A DNA stretch of 49,963 nt from Ruminococcus sp. (GTDB lineage: Bacteria; Bacillota; Clostridia; Oscillospirales; Acutalibacteraceae): contig JAFNSO010000013.1 of NCBI GenBank assembly GCA_017384945.1, positions 1 through 49,963 of the forward strand, given 5' to 3'. Numbering within the stretch: position 1 is the first letter of the stretch; the number at the start of each line of letters is the position of its first letter. The position numbers were made by a program, and so were the translations under genes. The notes under the pieces were generated by a model. It did no database searches. It was not told the origin of the DNA and saw only the letters and a program-made list of their open reading frames with translations. Shown here piece after piece: positions 17,456 through 27,004 of this stretch.

Positions 17456-17821
17456 TCAGCGCAACATCATAGCGAGCCTTTTTCCGAGTAAAACTCCAAA
17501 AATGCAAAACGCCGCGCTCAGTACAACATAAACGCTTCCGAAAAAATATGATTTCTTTTCAAACAAAATTAATGCCTCGAGCGAAAATGTCGAGAACGTC
17601 GTAAAGCCTCCGCATACGCCCGTTTTCCAGAACAGAACCGTATTATCGGATACGTCGCTTTTGCTGCTGACAACGCCTACGATAAAGCCGATAAGTACGG
17701 CGCCGATGATATTTGTTATAAGCGTCAGCACAGGAAACTCCGTTTTAACGGGAATAAGGCCGATTGCGTATCTTCCTATCGCTCCCAACGCACCGCCGAG
17801 GGCTACAAACAAAAAACTCAT
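17456..17821 (-). CDS. crcB: CrcB/FluC fluoride channel
   Basis: 121 residues with four hydrophobic segments. It has the family hallmarks: an N-terminal GGALGAIGRYAIG, a pore-lining Asn in TNIIGAVLIG, and GGFTTFSTFS at 71-80, whose Phe residues line the fluoride path. FluC proteins are dual-topology dimers that export fluoride by passive conduction. Length is typical. It is first in an apparent operon with two chromate-transporter subunits. No fluoride riboswitch is recognisable in the 85 bp upstream. Confidence 0.92.
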   Translation of the reverse strand: MSFLFVALGGALGAIGRYAIGLIPVKTEFPVLTLITNIIGAVLIGFIVGVVSSKSDVSDNTVLFWKTGVCGGFTTFSTFSLEALILFEKKSYFFGSVYVVLSAAFCIFGVLLGKRLAMMLR

Positions 17822-17865
17822 TTTCCGATCTCCGTAAATCTACATATTTTATTAAATGATACACC

Positions 17866-17891
17866 AAGCGGAGGCAGTTTTGCCTCCGCTT
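17866..17891. repeat. GGAGGCA-type hairpin, copy 2
   Basis: AAGCGGAGGC (17866-17875) pairs perfectly with GCCTCCGCTT (17882-17891) around AGTTTT. It lies between the crcB start and the beta-lactamase-like gene's stop and is related to the hairpins at 6764 and 19608. It may terminate the upstream minus-strand gene, although no T-run follows on that strand. Confidence 0.7.
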
Positions 17892-17906
17892 AATCTCTAA
17901 GGTGTT

Positions 17907-19400
17907 TTAGTATGTATTGTTTTTGACAAATACCGATAACTGTTTGAATATGTTATAATCATCCCTGTTCGTGGAAACAAACACGTTATATCCTTTTTTC
18001 GGAGCAATCAACTCATAGGTAAGGTAGCTGTCAATACTTCCCTCGTGATTCCACGTCTCCTTTGAGTCGAACATAAAACCATAGCCGTACTTAATTCCCG
18101 AGCCCTGCGAATAGTCGGTGGTCATTTCGTTGATCGATTCCTCGCTCAACAAGGTATGACGGCGCAGGGAAGTCATCCACTTGTCCATATCGGCGGCGGT
18201 CGAGACAATGCCTCCGTCACCGAAGGCTACACCCTTGGTGTATATTTCGGCGGGATATTTGCCCGTAATCGGAGTAACCAGACGCGAACGATCAACAAGC
18301 TCGGAGCCTGTATCGGTGTCGTTCATATTAAGCGGAGCAAAGATTTTTTCTTTGACAAACCTTGTGAAGCTGATACCCGAGGTCTTTTCTACGATCTCGG
18401 CAAGCAGGAAATAATTTGAATTTGAATAGACGGTTTTTGTGTCGGGCGCAAATGTCAAATCCCTTGAAAAAATCCAGTCGCGCGTCGCCTTGCGGTTTTC
18501 CTCTTCGGTTGCCGAATCACTGTAATTATATCGGCTGTAGTACTCGTCAAGCGACTCATATTCGTTGGCGTAGTCGGGTATGCCCGAGCGCATTGTGAGC
18601 AGGTTCTTGACCGTTATTGTTCCCGCGTATTTATAATCGGGGAACCATTTGTCGATTTTATCGTCAACGCTGAGCTTTCCGTCCTCCTTCAAAAGCATTA
18701 CCGCGGCGGCGGTGAACTGCTTGGACACCGAACCAATCGCGAATTGGCTGTCGACGGTAATGAGCGCGTCGCTGTCGTCGCTTATTGTACCGTTCGCAAC
18801 CTCAAACAGGAGCTCGTCGTTTTTTGTGACTCTGACAACACCGCAGAATTTAAGGCTTTCCATTTTTTCCTTAATCATTGTTTTTATATCTTTTTCCTCA
18901 TTTGGCTCGGACGCAGGCTCAGAAGAGGGCTCGGACGCAGGCTCAGTGGCAGGCTCGGACGCAGGCTCAGAATTGGGCTCCGACGCGGGTTCCGACGCAG
19001 GCTCCGAAACGGATGTTGAGGCTTTCTTTACGGTAATAATCATCTTTTTGCTTAGTTTTTTGCCTTTTGAGTTCTTTCCCTTGGTTGTAACGGTGATCTT
19101 CGCCTTACCCGCTTTTTTGGCGGTGACTTTGATATATCCCTTACTTACCTTTACATCTGCCACGGAAGGCTTGCTTGACTTTGCCGTAAAGCCTTTTGAA
19201 GCCTTTCCGCGAGTTTTTACGGTCACCTTGTAAGCCTTTGTCAATGTCTTTTTTGATGAAGGAATCGTAACAGTCGCCTTCGACTTTAGTTTGATTGACC
19301 TGACGCTGCCCGACGACTTTGCCGCTGCGTTCGCGGCAAGGGCGCCGCAGCAAACCGCGGCGCAGAGAATTACGCTTATAATCGATTTTATCTTCTTCAT
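17907..19400 (-). CDS. Secreted serine beta-lactamase-like hydrolase with N-terminal Ig-like domain
   Basis: 497 residues from ATG 19400 (AGGTGA 5-6 bases upstream; a GTG three codons earlier is in frame). Signal peptide MKKIKSIISVILCAAVCCGA. Residues about 31-126 are a lysine-rich Ig-like domain, then a Ser-Glu-Pro-Ala linker (132-166). The catalytic domain follows: S224-V-S-K227 (SxxK), Y325-S-N327 (YxN) and H452-E-G454 in the third-motif position. This is the class C/serine hydrolase pattern shared by D-Ala-D-Ala carboxypeptidases, esterases and true beta-lactamases. The HxG third motif is common in the esterase/peptidase members. It probably acts on peptidoglycan peptides or esters at the surface. 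Here the basic domain precedes the enzyme rather than following it. Confidence 0.87.
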   Translation of the reverse strand: MKKIKSIISVILCAAVCCGALAANAAAKSSGSVRSIKLKSKATVTIPSSKKTLTKAYKVTVKTRGKASKGFTAKSSKPSVADVKVSKGYIKVTAKKAGKAKITVTTKGKNSKGKKLSKKMIITVKKASTSVSEPASEPASEPNSEPASEPATEPASEPSSEPASEPNEEKDIKTMIKEKMESLKFCGVVRVTKNDELLFEVANGTISDDSDALITVDSQFAIGSVSKQFTAAAVMLLKEDGKLSVDDKIDKWFPDYKYAGTITVKNLLTMRSGIPDYANEYESLDEYYSRYNYSDSATEEENRKATRDWIFSRDLTFAPDTKTVYSNSNYFLLAEIVEKTSGISFTRFVKEKIFAPLNMNDTDTGSELVDRSRLVTPITGKYPAEIYTKGVAFGDGGIVSTAADMDKWMTSLRRHTLLSEESINEMTTDYSQGSGIKYGYGFMFDSKETWNHEGSIDSYLTYELIAPKKGYNVFVSTNRDDYNIFKQLSVFVKNNTY

Positions 19401-19491
19401 AAAAATCACCTGAAATCATCTTTTTTATCAGGGGCGATTCCTGATTCTTCGCATACTGCCTGCCGAAAGCACAGCACGCTCCCGATAAAAC

Positions 19492-19520
19492 ATTTTACCA
19501 TATTTTCAGCCGCTTATCAA
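19492..19520 (-). promoter_or_regulatory. Promoter of the beta-lactamase-like gene
   Basis: Minus strand: TTGATA (19515-19520), a 17-nt spacer and TAAAAT (19492-19497). The implied leader is about 85 nt and contains a small ATCAGG/CCTGAT hairpin (19427-19445). Confidence 0.75.
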
Positions 19521-19546
19521 TAGTTTATCGTACAGATAATCGATGT

Positions 19547-19607
19547 CCCGAGTTTGAGAAAAGCGCTTTAAGAAACAGATGAAATAATAATTCTGATAAA
19601 GAAAAAA
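19547..19607 (+). pseudogene. Third, very short catalase-tail remnant
   Basis: CCCGAGTTTGAGAAAAG at 19547-19563, followed by TTTAAGAAACAGATGAA and AATAATTCTGATAAAG, matches the last codons and downstream tail of the 6475-6763 repeat (CCCGAGTTTGATAAAA and AATAATTCTTATAAAG), with small indels breaking the frame. It ends in the same type of hairpin as copy 2. Confidence 0.6.
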
Positions 19608-19634
19608 CAGCGGAGGCAGCCTTTGCCTCCGCTG
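19608..19634. repeat. GGAGGCA-type hairpin, copy 3
   Basis: CAGCGGAGGCA (19608-19618) pairs with TGCCTCCGCTG (19624-19634). It lies 5 bp from the stop of the minus-strand 2432-aa gene. The following TGAAATG and TATTT also resemble the sequence after the hairpin at 6764. Confidence 0.7.
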
Positions 19635-19639
19635 AAATG

Positions 19640-22600
19640 CTATTTGATCTTGATTTTCACCGTCTTGGTAACTGTTTTTGACTTATACTTATCGTTGCCC
19701 TTGGCGGTAATCTTTATCTTGATTTTGTAGGTTCCCTTCTTCGGCTTTTTCCACCTTTTGATTGTGATAACACCCTTGGAGGAAAGCTTTATAAGCTTGC
19801 GGATTTTCTTTGAGATTCCCTTCTTTACAAGCTTGAAAGAAACCTTTCCCTGTGCCTTTTTGACGGTGATTGCCTTGACTTTCTGAGCCTTTTTCTTAAG
19901 CTTTTTGAGCTTCACAGACTTTTTCTTGACAGTCACCTTGATCGGGTTCTCCTTTTTACCGCTCGGCTGAGGTTTGACAGTCGGCTCGTTCGGCTCCGTA
20001 GCCTCGGTCGAGGCAGGCTCGGTTACCTCGGTTGAAGCGGGCTCTGTAGCCTCGGTTGAGCTTGCGGTCGGCTCCGTGGTCAGATTCTCCGTGGGAGCCT
20101 GAGTCGGCTCGGTCGGTTCGGAATAATATGTCCACGTCGGCTGAGTCGTCGGAGCGGGCTCGGTTGCGGGAGGTTCGGTTTCCTCGGTTTCGGGAACGGT
20201 GCACACTCCCCTCTCCTCCGAGGAGGTCATTATGCTGTATTCCGCCTGAACCGCGTCGCTCGTTTCAAAGCCGGTCTTTACGGCAATCGCTCTTACCGTT
20301 ACATCCTCGAGCAGGGTGATTTCAACCTCTGACTGAGCTTTTTTGCCGTTTGTAGTGGTCGGAAGAGTACCGTCGGTCGTGTAGATGATATCCGCGCCGT
20401 CCTCACAGGTGAGCTTTAAGGATGTATATCTCTTAACCTTGCCCTCCTTAAGCGAGAACTCGGGAGCCTTGAGCTTTGTTTTGCCCTCGACCTTGAATAT
20501 GTCGCCGTAGGGATTTTCCATACTGACGCCCGCGTAGCTCTTGAGAGCGCCGTCCACCCTTAGGGTTACCTCGTCGTCGGCGACAAGCTCGCAGCCGAGC
20601 TTCACGGTGCTCGTATAGCTCGGGGTCTCGCCGTCATATACGATGTTTGACGGAGCCTTTTCGCTGTCGAGCTTTTCGAGCGTAAAGGCGATTTCCTTTC
20701 CGTTATAATCGGTGAGTGAGAAGTTTTCGGGAACGAGCCCGCCTTCGTCCATATATTTTGTAAAGGTGATATACACGCCGTCGGTCTTGACCTTAACGTC
20801 CCTGACCTCGGGAGCCTTAAGGCTTACAAGCGGGATGTTTACATTGAGCTGCGGAGGAAGAACAGGCAGATAATTGCGGTCACCGTGCTTGACCTTCGCC
20901 TCTGCGTCGCTGTTGCTTGTGCCCTGCTCGTAGCCGTCCTTCTTCGCAATAACGAACCACTCACCCTCGGGAACATCCCAGCGGTAATAGCCCTTGCTGT
21001 CGGTGTGAACCGGATTGTCTTGTCCGAGATAGTCGCTGTCATCCCAGACATTCAGCATTTTTTCGTCGCTCTCGTAGTTATACAGCGTGACCTCCGCGTC
21101 CTTGACGGGATTCGAGAGCACAGCCTCGTACACAATACCCGACGGGTCATGAACATTGTTGACTGTTACATCAGCGCCCGCGGGCTCCTCGCCGCCGATC
21201 GGATCTTCGAGATTACCGCCCATTCCCGCGGCGACCTGCTTACGGGTTTTGATGTTAGCGCCCATATTCTGATGGCGCTTGCGGAGCTCCTCGTCCTGCT
21301 TGATGTACTCCTTCTCCTCCTTGTCCGCCTCGAGATACTCGGCGTATTCCTGGATAAACGCCATAACCGCCTGCTGAACCTTTTCATTTCGGGTATCGTT
21401 CGCGGCGGAAAGCAGGAAGCTGACGGAGTCAAAGGTCAGCGCAGCGAGCGTTCCGTACTCGGGAATGAGGCTCGATACCATCGAAACCCAGCCGAGGGAA
21501 TCGGTGCAGCTCTTTGTGAAGCTGTCCTGAGTCTGAGCGTCCTCGACAGCCTTCTGGATGTCGGTGAGTCTGTCGGCGACCTTGCGGGTGCGTTTAATCA
21601 TTCTGTCAGCCGCGTATACGTCGATTGAGTAGTTTCCGAGCGAGCCGCCGTTTGAGTCGTCGGAGGTAGCCTTCGCTACGGACTTGATATTGCCCCAGTA
21701 GCGCATATTGTCGCGCAGCTGCTTTTCGAGGTAATCGAGGCCGTCGTTAGCGCTACCGTTAGACTTGTGAGTGCTGTCGTTGATTTTGTTCAGAGCGAAG
21801 GTAACAGCCGCGCCGCCGATCGACTCTCTGGTCACGCCGACGGTGAACATACTCTTGCTGCCCTTCACGTAGTGCATAAGACTTTCGTCGATAACGTCAA
21901 GCTTGTTGAGCGCGATCGGATTGCTCCAGCCCCACTTCTGAATGTTGATCGGCGCGTCCTTCGGGATTTTGCAGGTGTTTGTGACAAAGGTATTTGACGC
22001 GAACTTGCTGTACGCGGCGCCGCCGATTGAAATAGCGCCCGAGGTCCATGTTTTCGCGCTTACCTTGCCGAAGTCTATGCTGAAATCAATTCCCGACCAC
22101 TTGTTGCCGTCGCCGCTCTTTTTCTTTGAGGAGGTGCTTGCGGAGGTTTTTATACGGCTGTCGTTGATTGAAAAGACGTTCGCGGGGGTGTAGGAGTACG
22201 GAGCGTCGGTTCGGCAGGGAATCTGGCTCGCCGCGGTATGGATCGGTGACTTAGCTCCCGGGGAGATCGTCGCCGTCTGGAGTCTGAACCACCTCTTAGT
22301 CGTCGCGTCGAAGCAGTAGGTTACGTCGAGCTGAGAGCCGACCATTTTATCCGAATGATACAGACGCGGATCCTCCTCGGTCTTTTTGATACCGCTGTAG
22401 ACCTTCTTTATCGTTTTTGACGGAACAGGCATCGCGTAATGGTCGTAGTAGAAGCTGCCTGTGAACATAAACATCGTATGACCAGTACTTTCGTCGGTGT
22501 AGGTTGAGCAGACATAGCCCTTGTAGCCGAGCTCCTGCTGACGGAGCTTGAAATTCTGCTTGGTGTATGTCCAGGGCTGAGCGTCGGTGTATGAGCGCAG

Positions 22601-25600
22601 GATGTACTTGTCCTCGGGACACTTCCCTGCCGCCTGCTCGGCTGAAATCGAGTTATAATTACCAGGTCCGTTGCCCTTGTTCATAACCCAGGTCATAACC
22701 TCGTGAGCCTGGTCGTTTGTAAGCGGAGTATCGTCCTCTTCTTCGGACTTGGTCGAGGTATCCTCCTTGTCCGAGGAGCTTTCCTTTCCTGTGGGAGTTT
22801 TTTCCTTGTCCGAGGGATGCTCCTTTAAGTAAGCCTTATAAAGCTCCTTCATCCACGAGACGTAGTTTGTGCCGTTCGAGTAGCTTCCGTCGGAGGTTTT
22901 TTCGGAGTTGACGCGCTTGAGCGAGCGCTCGACCTCGTATTCCTCTCCGTCGTAGGTGATCTTCGAGCTGTGGTCGGCCTGCTTTGAGCTGAACAGCACG
23001 TTTATGCTCTTTACAAGCTCGCCGCTGAGCTTGAGCTTATCCGTCTTGTAGCCTCTGTCGTCCTTTTCGGCGGGAAGGATGTAGGTCTTGTTCCTTGTGG
23101 TGCGGATTTTGAAGAATACCTTTCCCGTGACCTCCTTGCCGTCTATTGTATATGTGTTATCATCGAGCATATTTTCGTTATCGAAGCGAACGAAGAAAAC
23201 GAAACTGTTATTGTCCACGGTTCGATAGCTGTAATTCGACTCACCCTTGCGCGGGAGACGCTCTGCGTCCGCCCAGCTCGAGTTTTTGCCCATATAAATA
23301 TCCTTTATGACCGCCTGATCAGGGGTATAGGTGCAGGAAGCGGTCGCGACGGCGGTCTCGCCCTCTATAACGGACTCCGCTCGGATTTCGTGAAGCACCT
23401 CGCTGTCGGCAAAGGTGAAGTTACCCTTATATACGCCTGCCGCGTTTGACTTAGTTACGGCGCAGAGAACGTCGTTATCGTACAGTCTTACCTCGGTATA
23501 TCCCGCTGTTTTTCCGTAGAAGAAAACCGGGTTCGGAGTGTAGCTCTTTATTCCCTTTTCATCGGTTACCTCAAAGCCCGCTACCTTATCCGAAACCTCA
23601 AGAGAAATCGAGGGTGAATAGAAGGTAGTGACGCTTCCCGCGCGCGTAGCATTGCTTAAATCATTTATTTTCTCGTCGGGATCGTCGCCCGTCTTTATAA
23701 GGACAGATACCGTCTGAGCGACAGTCGCCTTTGTCGCCGCCTGCTTGCAATAAAGGGTGATATCGAGCGGAAGCGACCAGTCCGCGTCCTTGTTGTCTCT
23801 TCTGTATATAACGTTATTGTCGATATTAACTCGGGTTCCGTTTACAGTCGCGTAATCGACCTTCTCGAACGAGGAGTTTTTCAGATTACGGCACTCAAGC
23901 TTTAAAGCCGTGACGTGCTTTGCGTCGATTGAGTTGATCGTGCCGTTGATTCGGTACTGCTCGCCGATCATAGCCTTGTCGGGACCCGTGAAGTAAGCCG
24001 AGGAGGTTCCGAGACTCTCGGCTCCCTCGGGGAGTTTTTCGGTGACGTAAACCGTCTTGCCCGCCTCTACGGTGAGCTTTTGAGTGATTATCGGGCTTGT
24101 ATCCCATACGCCCTTAGTGATTGTGACGGTGTAGCTGCCCTCGGGGAGATCGACAGAGTTGATTTGTCCCGCGAGGAAGGTGCTGCCGTTTACGTGAACA
24201 TAGTAGCCGTTGTAATCGTTGACGGGATTTTTGTCCGCGTCGGGCTCATACCAGCTTACGGTGCCCATTCTAACGGGAGTAAGCTCAGCCTCGGCGCTGC
24301 CGTCCTTGACGGTTACGGTGGTCTTTGCCTCTCCGACAGTATCGTCCGAGGTAAGCGTGATTTCACAATTGCCGTTCAAAACGCTTACGGGAAGAGTGAA
24401 TCGACTTCCTCTTACTCCGCTGAGCTGAGGCCCGCCCAAGGACCATTTGATTGTCGCGTTTTTGACCTCTCCGTCGGTGATAGTCAGCGTAACGGCGCTT
24501 TGTTTTTCGAGAGTAAAGTCGGTTTTTTCACCGCTCTTTTTGACTGTCTTTCTGCTGCCGAAATATTTATCGGAGGAAACCTCGATTTCCGCCGGAACTC
24601 CGTCGATAAGACCCTCCGCCTTGTATTCGCCGTCTTTATCCGTGACGGTCATAAACGAGGTCGAGTAGTAATGGAAATCCTGAGAAACAGACACACGCGC
24701 GCCCTCGATGGGTTCGCCGTCCTCGTTCGTTACCTTGCCACTGACGGCAAAGCTTCTTTTGATCTGCTTGACCGAAAATACGAGCTTGTCGCCCTGAACG
24801 GTGAACTCGGGTTTTTCGGAGACGAGCGTATCCAGACCCTTCTCCGCGAAATAGAAGTTGCTCAACGTCGGAGTTGTATCTTCGGTAAAGGTTCTCGCGA
24901 CGTAATTACCGCCGTCTTTGACCGCAACCTCTCTTTTTCCGTTGCTGAGAAAAACGGAGCCGAATTCGTCGGGAATACCGCTTACTGTGTATTTTGTAAA
25001 GCTTTCGGAGTCGATATCGAGAGTGTAGGTGTTTCCGTCACGGGAGGGATTGTCCTTTGAGACGATCTCGATATCGTCGAACATATCGTAGAAATAGGCG
25101 TAAACCCTGCTGACCTTGCCGCCGTCCTTGAGCACGTCGGGCAGGACGACGTAATCCTTCTCGCCGTCGTAATAGCAGGATGAATTTTCCTTGCTGTTTT
25201 CAAGCTCGGCAACAACAAAAAGAGAGCCGAACTTTTCAATCTTGGCTTTGTCCGTGAAGCGAACCATAATCGAGCTTTCGTTCGGAGCCACGCTCGGGTC
25301 GGACGGTGAAATACTGACGATGTTCAATGAGTTTTCCTCAACGGTCAAATCAGCCTTTGAGTTCTTGTAGGAAACGACGCAGCCTGTTGCCTCGCCTACG
25401 AGCTCGACCTCGTACTCTCCCGCGGGGAGCTCGCCGAGACTGTAGACGGAGTTCTTTGAGATTTTGCCGCTTTTCAGATTGAGCGTCTTAACGACCGACT
25501 TGTCGGACTTTTTTCTCGCGACAAGCTTATGGTAATAGCTGTCGTTTAAGGCGTTTTCAAATTTGACCCTGTTGTTCGGGTCGGAAACCTTTATGTAAAT

Positions 25601-26938
25601 CGAAACGGAAGCGCTCTCCAATTTCTTTTCGCCGAGGGTTTCTACGGCGACGACGTTAAGGTTGTAATTTCCCGCCTTTTCGGGCTTACCCGAAAGGGCT
25701 CCCTTTTCGTCGACGGTGAGCCAGTCGGTAGCGCTGCCCGAGAGCTTGTAGGAGGTGATTTCACCGCCGTTCGAGGGCTTAGCCTCGAGCTGAGCGGAGT
25801 ATCTTCTGCCTGTAACTCCGTTTTCGAGCTTTGCGGTCAGAACCTCCGGCAAATCCTCAATAACAGCATCGGAGGGATAAATGCTGACGCTGTCGAGCGC
25901 GTCGTTGTTGTTGTCGACAATACTCCATTCATCCGTAAGGTGGTAGGTGTCAACGAGCTCGTAATCGGAGTCGACCATATCGTAGGTGACGTTTCTGTAG
26001 TTCTCCTTGAGCTCAGGGAACCTCGGGTCGTCGTCCCAGATCAACTTTTGAGTCAGCGTCGTCTTGATGATAAGGTCGCCGTTTTCGTCCTCCTCGAGCG
26101 CCATAAGCGTGAACTGAAGAGCCTCGTGCTCGGCGTTGTCGGTGGTTCGGGTGGCGGTGCGCAGAATCGGCTCGTTGATTCCGAAGTAAACCGTATTCTC
26201 GAAGTCGCTGTAGCTTGAGTAGGGCTTGTTCGGATTGAAGAATACATAATAAGGAGACTTGAGTTCCTTATTATAGTGCCACGGGAGCTCAGCCTTCTGC
26301 ATACGGATCCTTCCCGCCTTGCCGCCGTTCTTCTCCTTGCCCTTAAAGACAACGGGCTTTTCGGCGGTTGTGGAATTTACGGAAATCGCTTTGCTTCCCT
26401 TGTAGGACGCGTTCAAAGTAACGTACTTGTCGATTGTGAGCGCAGCCTCGCAGCCGTTTCCGTAAAGACTGATTCCGTAGTCTTTCACGTTCAGCGTTCC
26501 TGTACCGCAAATCGTAATCGAGCAGTCGCCCTCGTAGCCGAACGCCTCGAGGGAGCTTATGGTGCTTGTGCCCGACAGACTGATCTTGAAATCATCGCCC
26601 ATATTGCAGATTTCAAAGGTTCTTTGAGCGCCGTTGAAATCCTTGAGCGTGAGTGTGTTTGAGTTCAAATCATAGCTCACGGCTCCGTCAAACAGGCTGT
26701 TCGCGCCGTGGGCGTTAGTGTACGCGTACAAAAAGCCCTCGGAATAGTCAGAGCTCGGAGCCTTTGCTTCCTCGTCGGTTACGGCGACGTAGGAATGCTT
26801 TGAGTCAGGTGAGTTCGCGGCCGCGGGTGTGTTCGACTTCTGAGCAGCCAGCGCGTTTATCGGGACGAGCGACACGCACATTATGACAGCCAAAACAATC
26901 GAAACAGCACTGAGCAGCCGACGCTTTGTTTTGTTCAT
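19640..26938 (-). CDS. Giant (2432 aa) multidomain surface protein with lysine-rich C-terminal module
   Basis: ATG at 26938 with AAAGGAGG upstream. Signal peptide 1-32 (MNKTKRRLLSAVSIVLAVIM). Residues about 85-170 carry the SNTLTLKDF/CGTGTLNV beta module also found in the 12477 gene. Residues about 365-450 form a cadherin-like/He_PIG Ig domain. Two carboxypeptidase-regulatory-like segments follow (FAVSGKVTNEDGEPIEGARV and, later, NPVKDAEVTLYNYESD). There is a large unassigned middle region. Near the end come a chitobiase-type FN3-like domain (IIYTTDGTLPTTTNG), a Thr/Glu/Pro linker and the lysine-rich module ending KTVKIKIK. Extracellular; probably adhesion or substrate binding. No catalytic motif was seen. 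It has its own consensus promoter. Confidence 0.85.
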   Translation of the reverse strand: MNKTKRRLLSAVSIVLAVIMCVSLVPINALAAQKSNTPAAANSPDSKHSYVAVTDEEAKAPSSDYSEGFLYAYTNAHGANSLFDGAVSYDLNSNTLTLKDFNGAQRTFEICNMGDDFKISLSGTSTISSLEAFGYEGDCSITICGTGTLNVKDYGISLYGNGCEAALTIDKYVTLNASYKGSKAISVNSTTAEKPVVFKGKEKNGGKAGRIRMQKAELPWHYNKELKSPYYVFFNPNKPYSSYSDFENTVYFGINEPILRTATRTTDNAEHEALQFTLMALEEDENGDLIIKTTLTQKLIWDDDPRFPELKENYRNVTYDMVDSDYELVDTYHLTDEWSIVDNNNDALDSVSIYPSDAVIEDLPEVLTAKLENGVTGRRYSAQLEAKPSNGGEITSYKLSGSATDWLTVDEKGALSGKPEKAGNYNLNVVAVETLGEKKLESASVSIYIKVSDPNNRVKFENALNDSYYHKLVARKKSDKSVVKTLNLKSGKISKNSVYSLGELPAGEYEVELVGEATGCVVSYKNSKADLTVEENSLNIVSISPSDPSVAPNESSIMVRFTDKAKIEKFGSLFVVAELENSKENSSCYYDGEKDYVVLPDVLKDGGKVSRVYAYFYDMFDDIEIVSKDNPSRDGNTYTLDIDSESFTKYTVSGIPDEFGSVFLSNGKREVAVKDGGNYVARTFTEDTTPTLSNFYFAEKGLDTLVSEKPEFTVQGDKLVFSVKQIKRSFAVSGKVTNEDGEPIEGARVSVSQDFHYYSTSFMTVTDKDGEYKAEGLIDGVPAEIEVSSDKYFGSRKTVKKSGEKTDFTLEKQSAVTLTITDGEVKNATIKWSLGGPQLSGVRGSRFTLPVSVLNGNCEITLTSDDTVGEAKTTVTVKDGSAEAELTPVRMGTVSWYEPDADKNPVNDYNGYYVHVNGSTFLAGQINSVDLPEGSYTVTITKGVWDTSPIITQKLTVEAGKTVYVTEKLPEGAESLGTSSAYFTGPDKAMIGEQYRINGTINSIDAKHVTALKLECRNLKNSSFEKVDYATVNGTRVNIDNNVIYRRDNKDADWSLPLDITLYCKQAATKATVAQTVSVLIKTGDDPDEKINDLSNATRAGSVTTFYSPSISLEVSDKVAGFEVTDEKGIKSYTPNPVFFYGKTAGYTEVRLYDNDVLCAVTKSNAAGVYKGNFTFADSEVLHEIRAESVIEGETAVATASCTYTPDQAVIKDIYMGKNSSWADAERLPRKGESNYSYRTVDNNSFVFFVRFDNENMLDDNTYTIDGKEVTGKVFFKIRTTRNKTYILPAEKDDRGYKTDKLKLSGELVKSINVLFSSKQADHSSKITYDGEEYEVERSLKRVNSEKTSDGSYSNGTNYVSWMKELYKAYLKEHPSDKEKTPTGKESSSDKEDTSTKSEEEDDTPLTNDQAHEVMTWVMNKGNGPGNYNSISAEQAAGKCPEDKYILRSYTDAQPWTYTKQNFKLRQQELGYKGYVCSTYTDESTGHTMFMFTGSFYYDHYAMPVPSKTIKKVYSGIKKTEEDPRLYHSDKMVGSQLDVTYCFDATTKRWFRLQTATISPGAKSPIHTAASQIPCRTDAPYSYTPANVFSINDSRIKTSASTSSKKKSGDGNKWSGIDFSIDFGKVSAKTWTSGAISIGGAAYSKFASNTFVTNTCKIPKDAPINIQKWGWSNPIALNKLDVIDESLMHYVKGSKSMFTVGVTRESIGGAAVTFALNKINDSTHKSNGSANDGLDYLEKQLRDNMRYWGNIKSVAKATSDDSNGGSLGNYSIDVYAADRMIKRTRKVADRLTDIQKAVEDAQTQDSFTKSCTDSLGWVSMVSSLIPEYGTLAALTFDSVSFLLSAANDTRNEKVQQAVMAFIQEYAEYLEADKEEKEYIKQDEELRKRHQNMGANIKTRKQVAAGMGGNLEDPIGGEEPAGADVTVNNVHDPSGIVYEAVLSNPVKDAEVTLYNYESDEKMLNVWDDSDYLGQDNPVHTDSKGYYRWDVPEGEWFVIAKKDGYEQGTSNSDAEAKVKHGDRNYLPVLPPQLNVNIPLVSLKAPEVRDVKVKTDGVYITFTKYMDEGGLVPENFSLTDYNGKEIAFTLEKLDSEKAPSNIVYDGETPSYTSTVKLGCELVADDEVTLRVDGALKSYAGVSMENPYGDIFKVEGKTKLKAPEFSLKEGKVKRYTSLKLTCEDGADIIYTTDGTLPTTTNGKKAQSEVEITLLEDVTVRAIAVKTGFETSDAVQAEYSIMTSSEERGVCTVPETEETEPPATEPAPTTQPTWTYYSEPTEPTQAPTENLTTEPTASSTEATEPASTEVTEPASTEATEPNEPTVKPQPSGKKENPIKVTVKKKSVKLKKLKKKAQKVKAITVKKAQGKVSFKLVKKGISKKIRKLIKLSSKGVITIKRWKKPKKGTYKIKIKITAKGNDKYKSKTVTKTVKIKIK

Positions 26939-27004
26939 AGTAATCCTCCTTTTGATTGTATAAAACCGATAGATTTGTTGAATATTTTTGTATATTTTTC
27001 ACTT

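Noticed and set aside
17822-17906. Fluoride riboswitch upstream of crcB
   Set aside because: Only 85 bp are available, and apart from one simple hairpin no aptamer-like sequence is recognisable.
19401-19491. Cyclic-di-GMP riboswitch in the leader of the beta-lactamase-like gene
   Set aside because: One short hairpin only; the conserved core motifs of that class are absent.
24080-25060. 326-codon antisense open frame within the 2432-aa gene
   Set aside because: Shadow of a long GC-rich coding strand; the sense product has Ig and carboxypeptidase-regulatory-like patterns.
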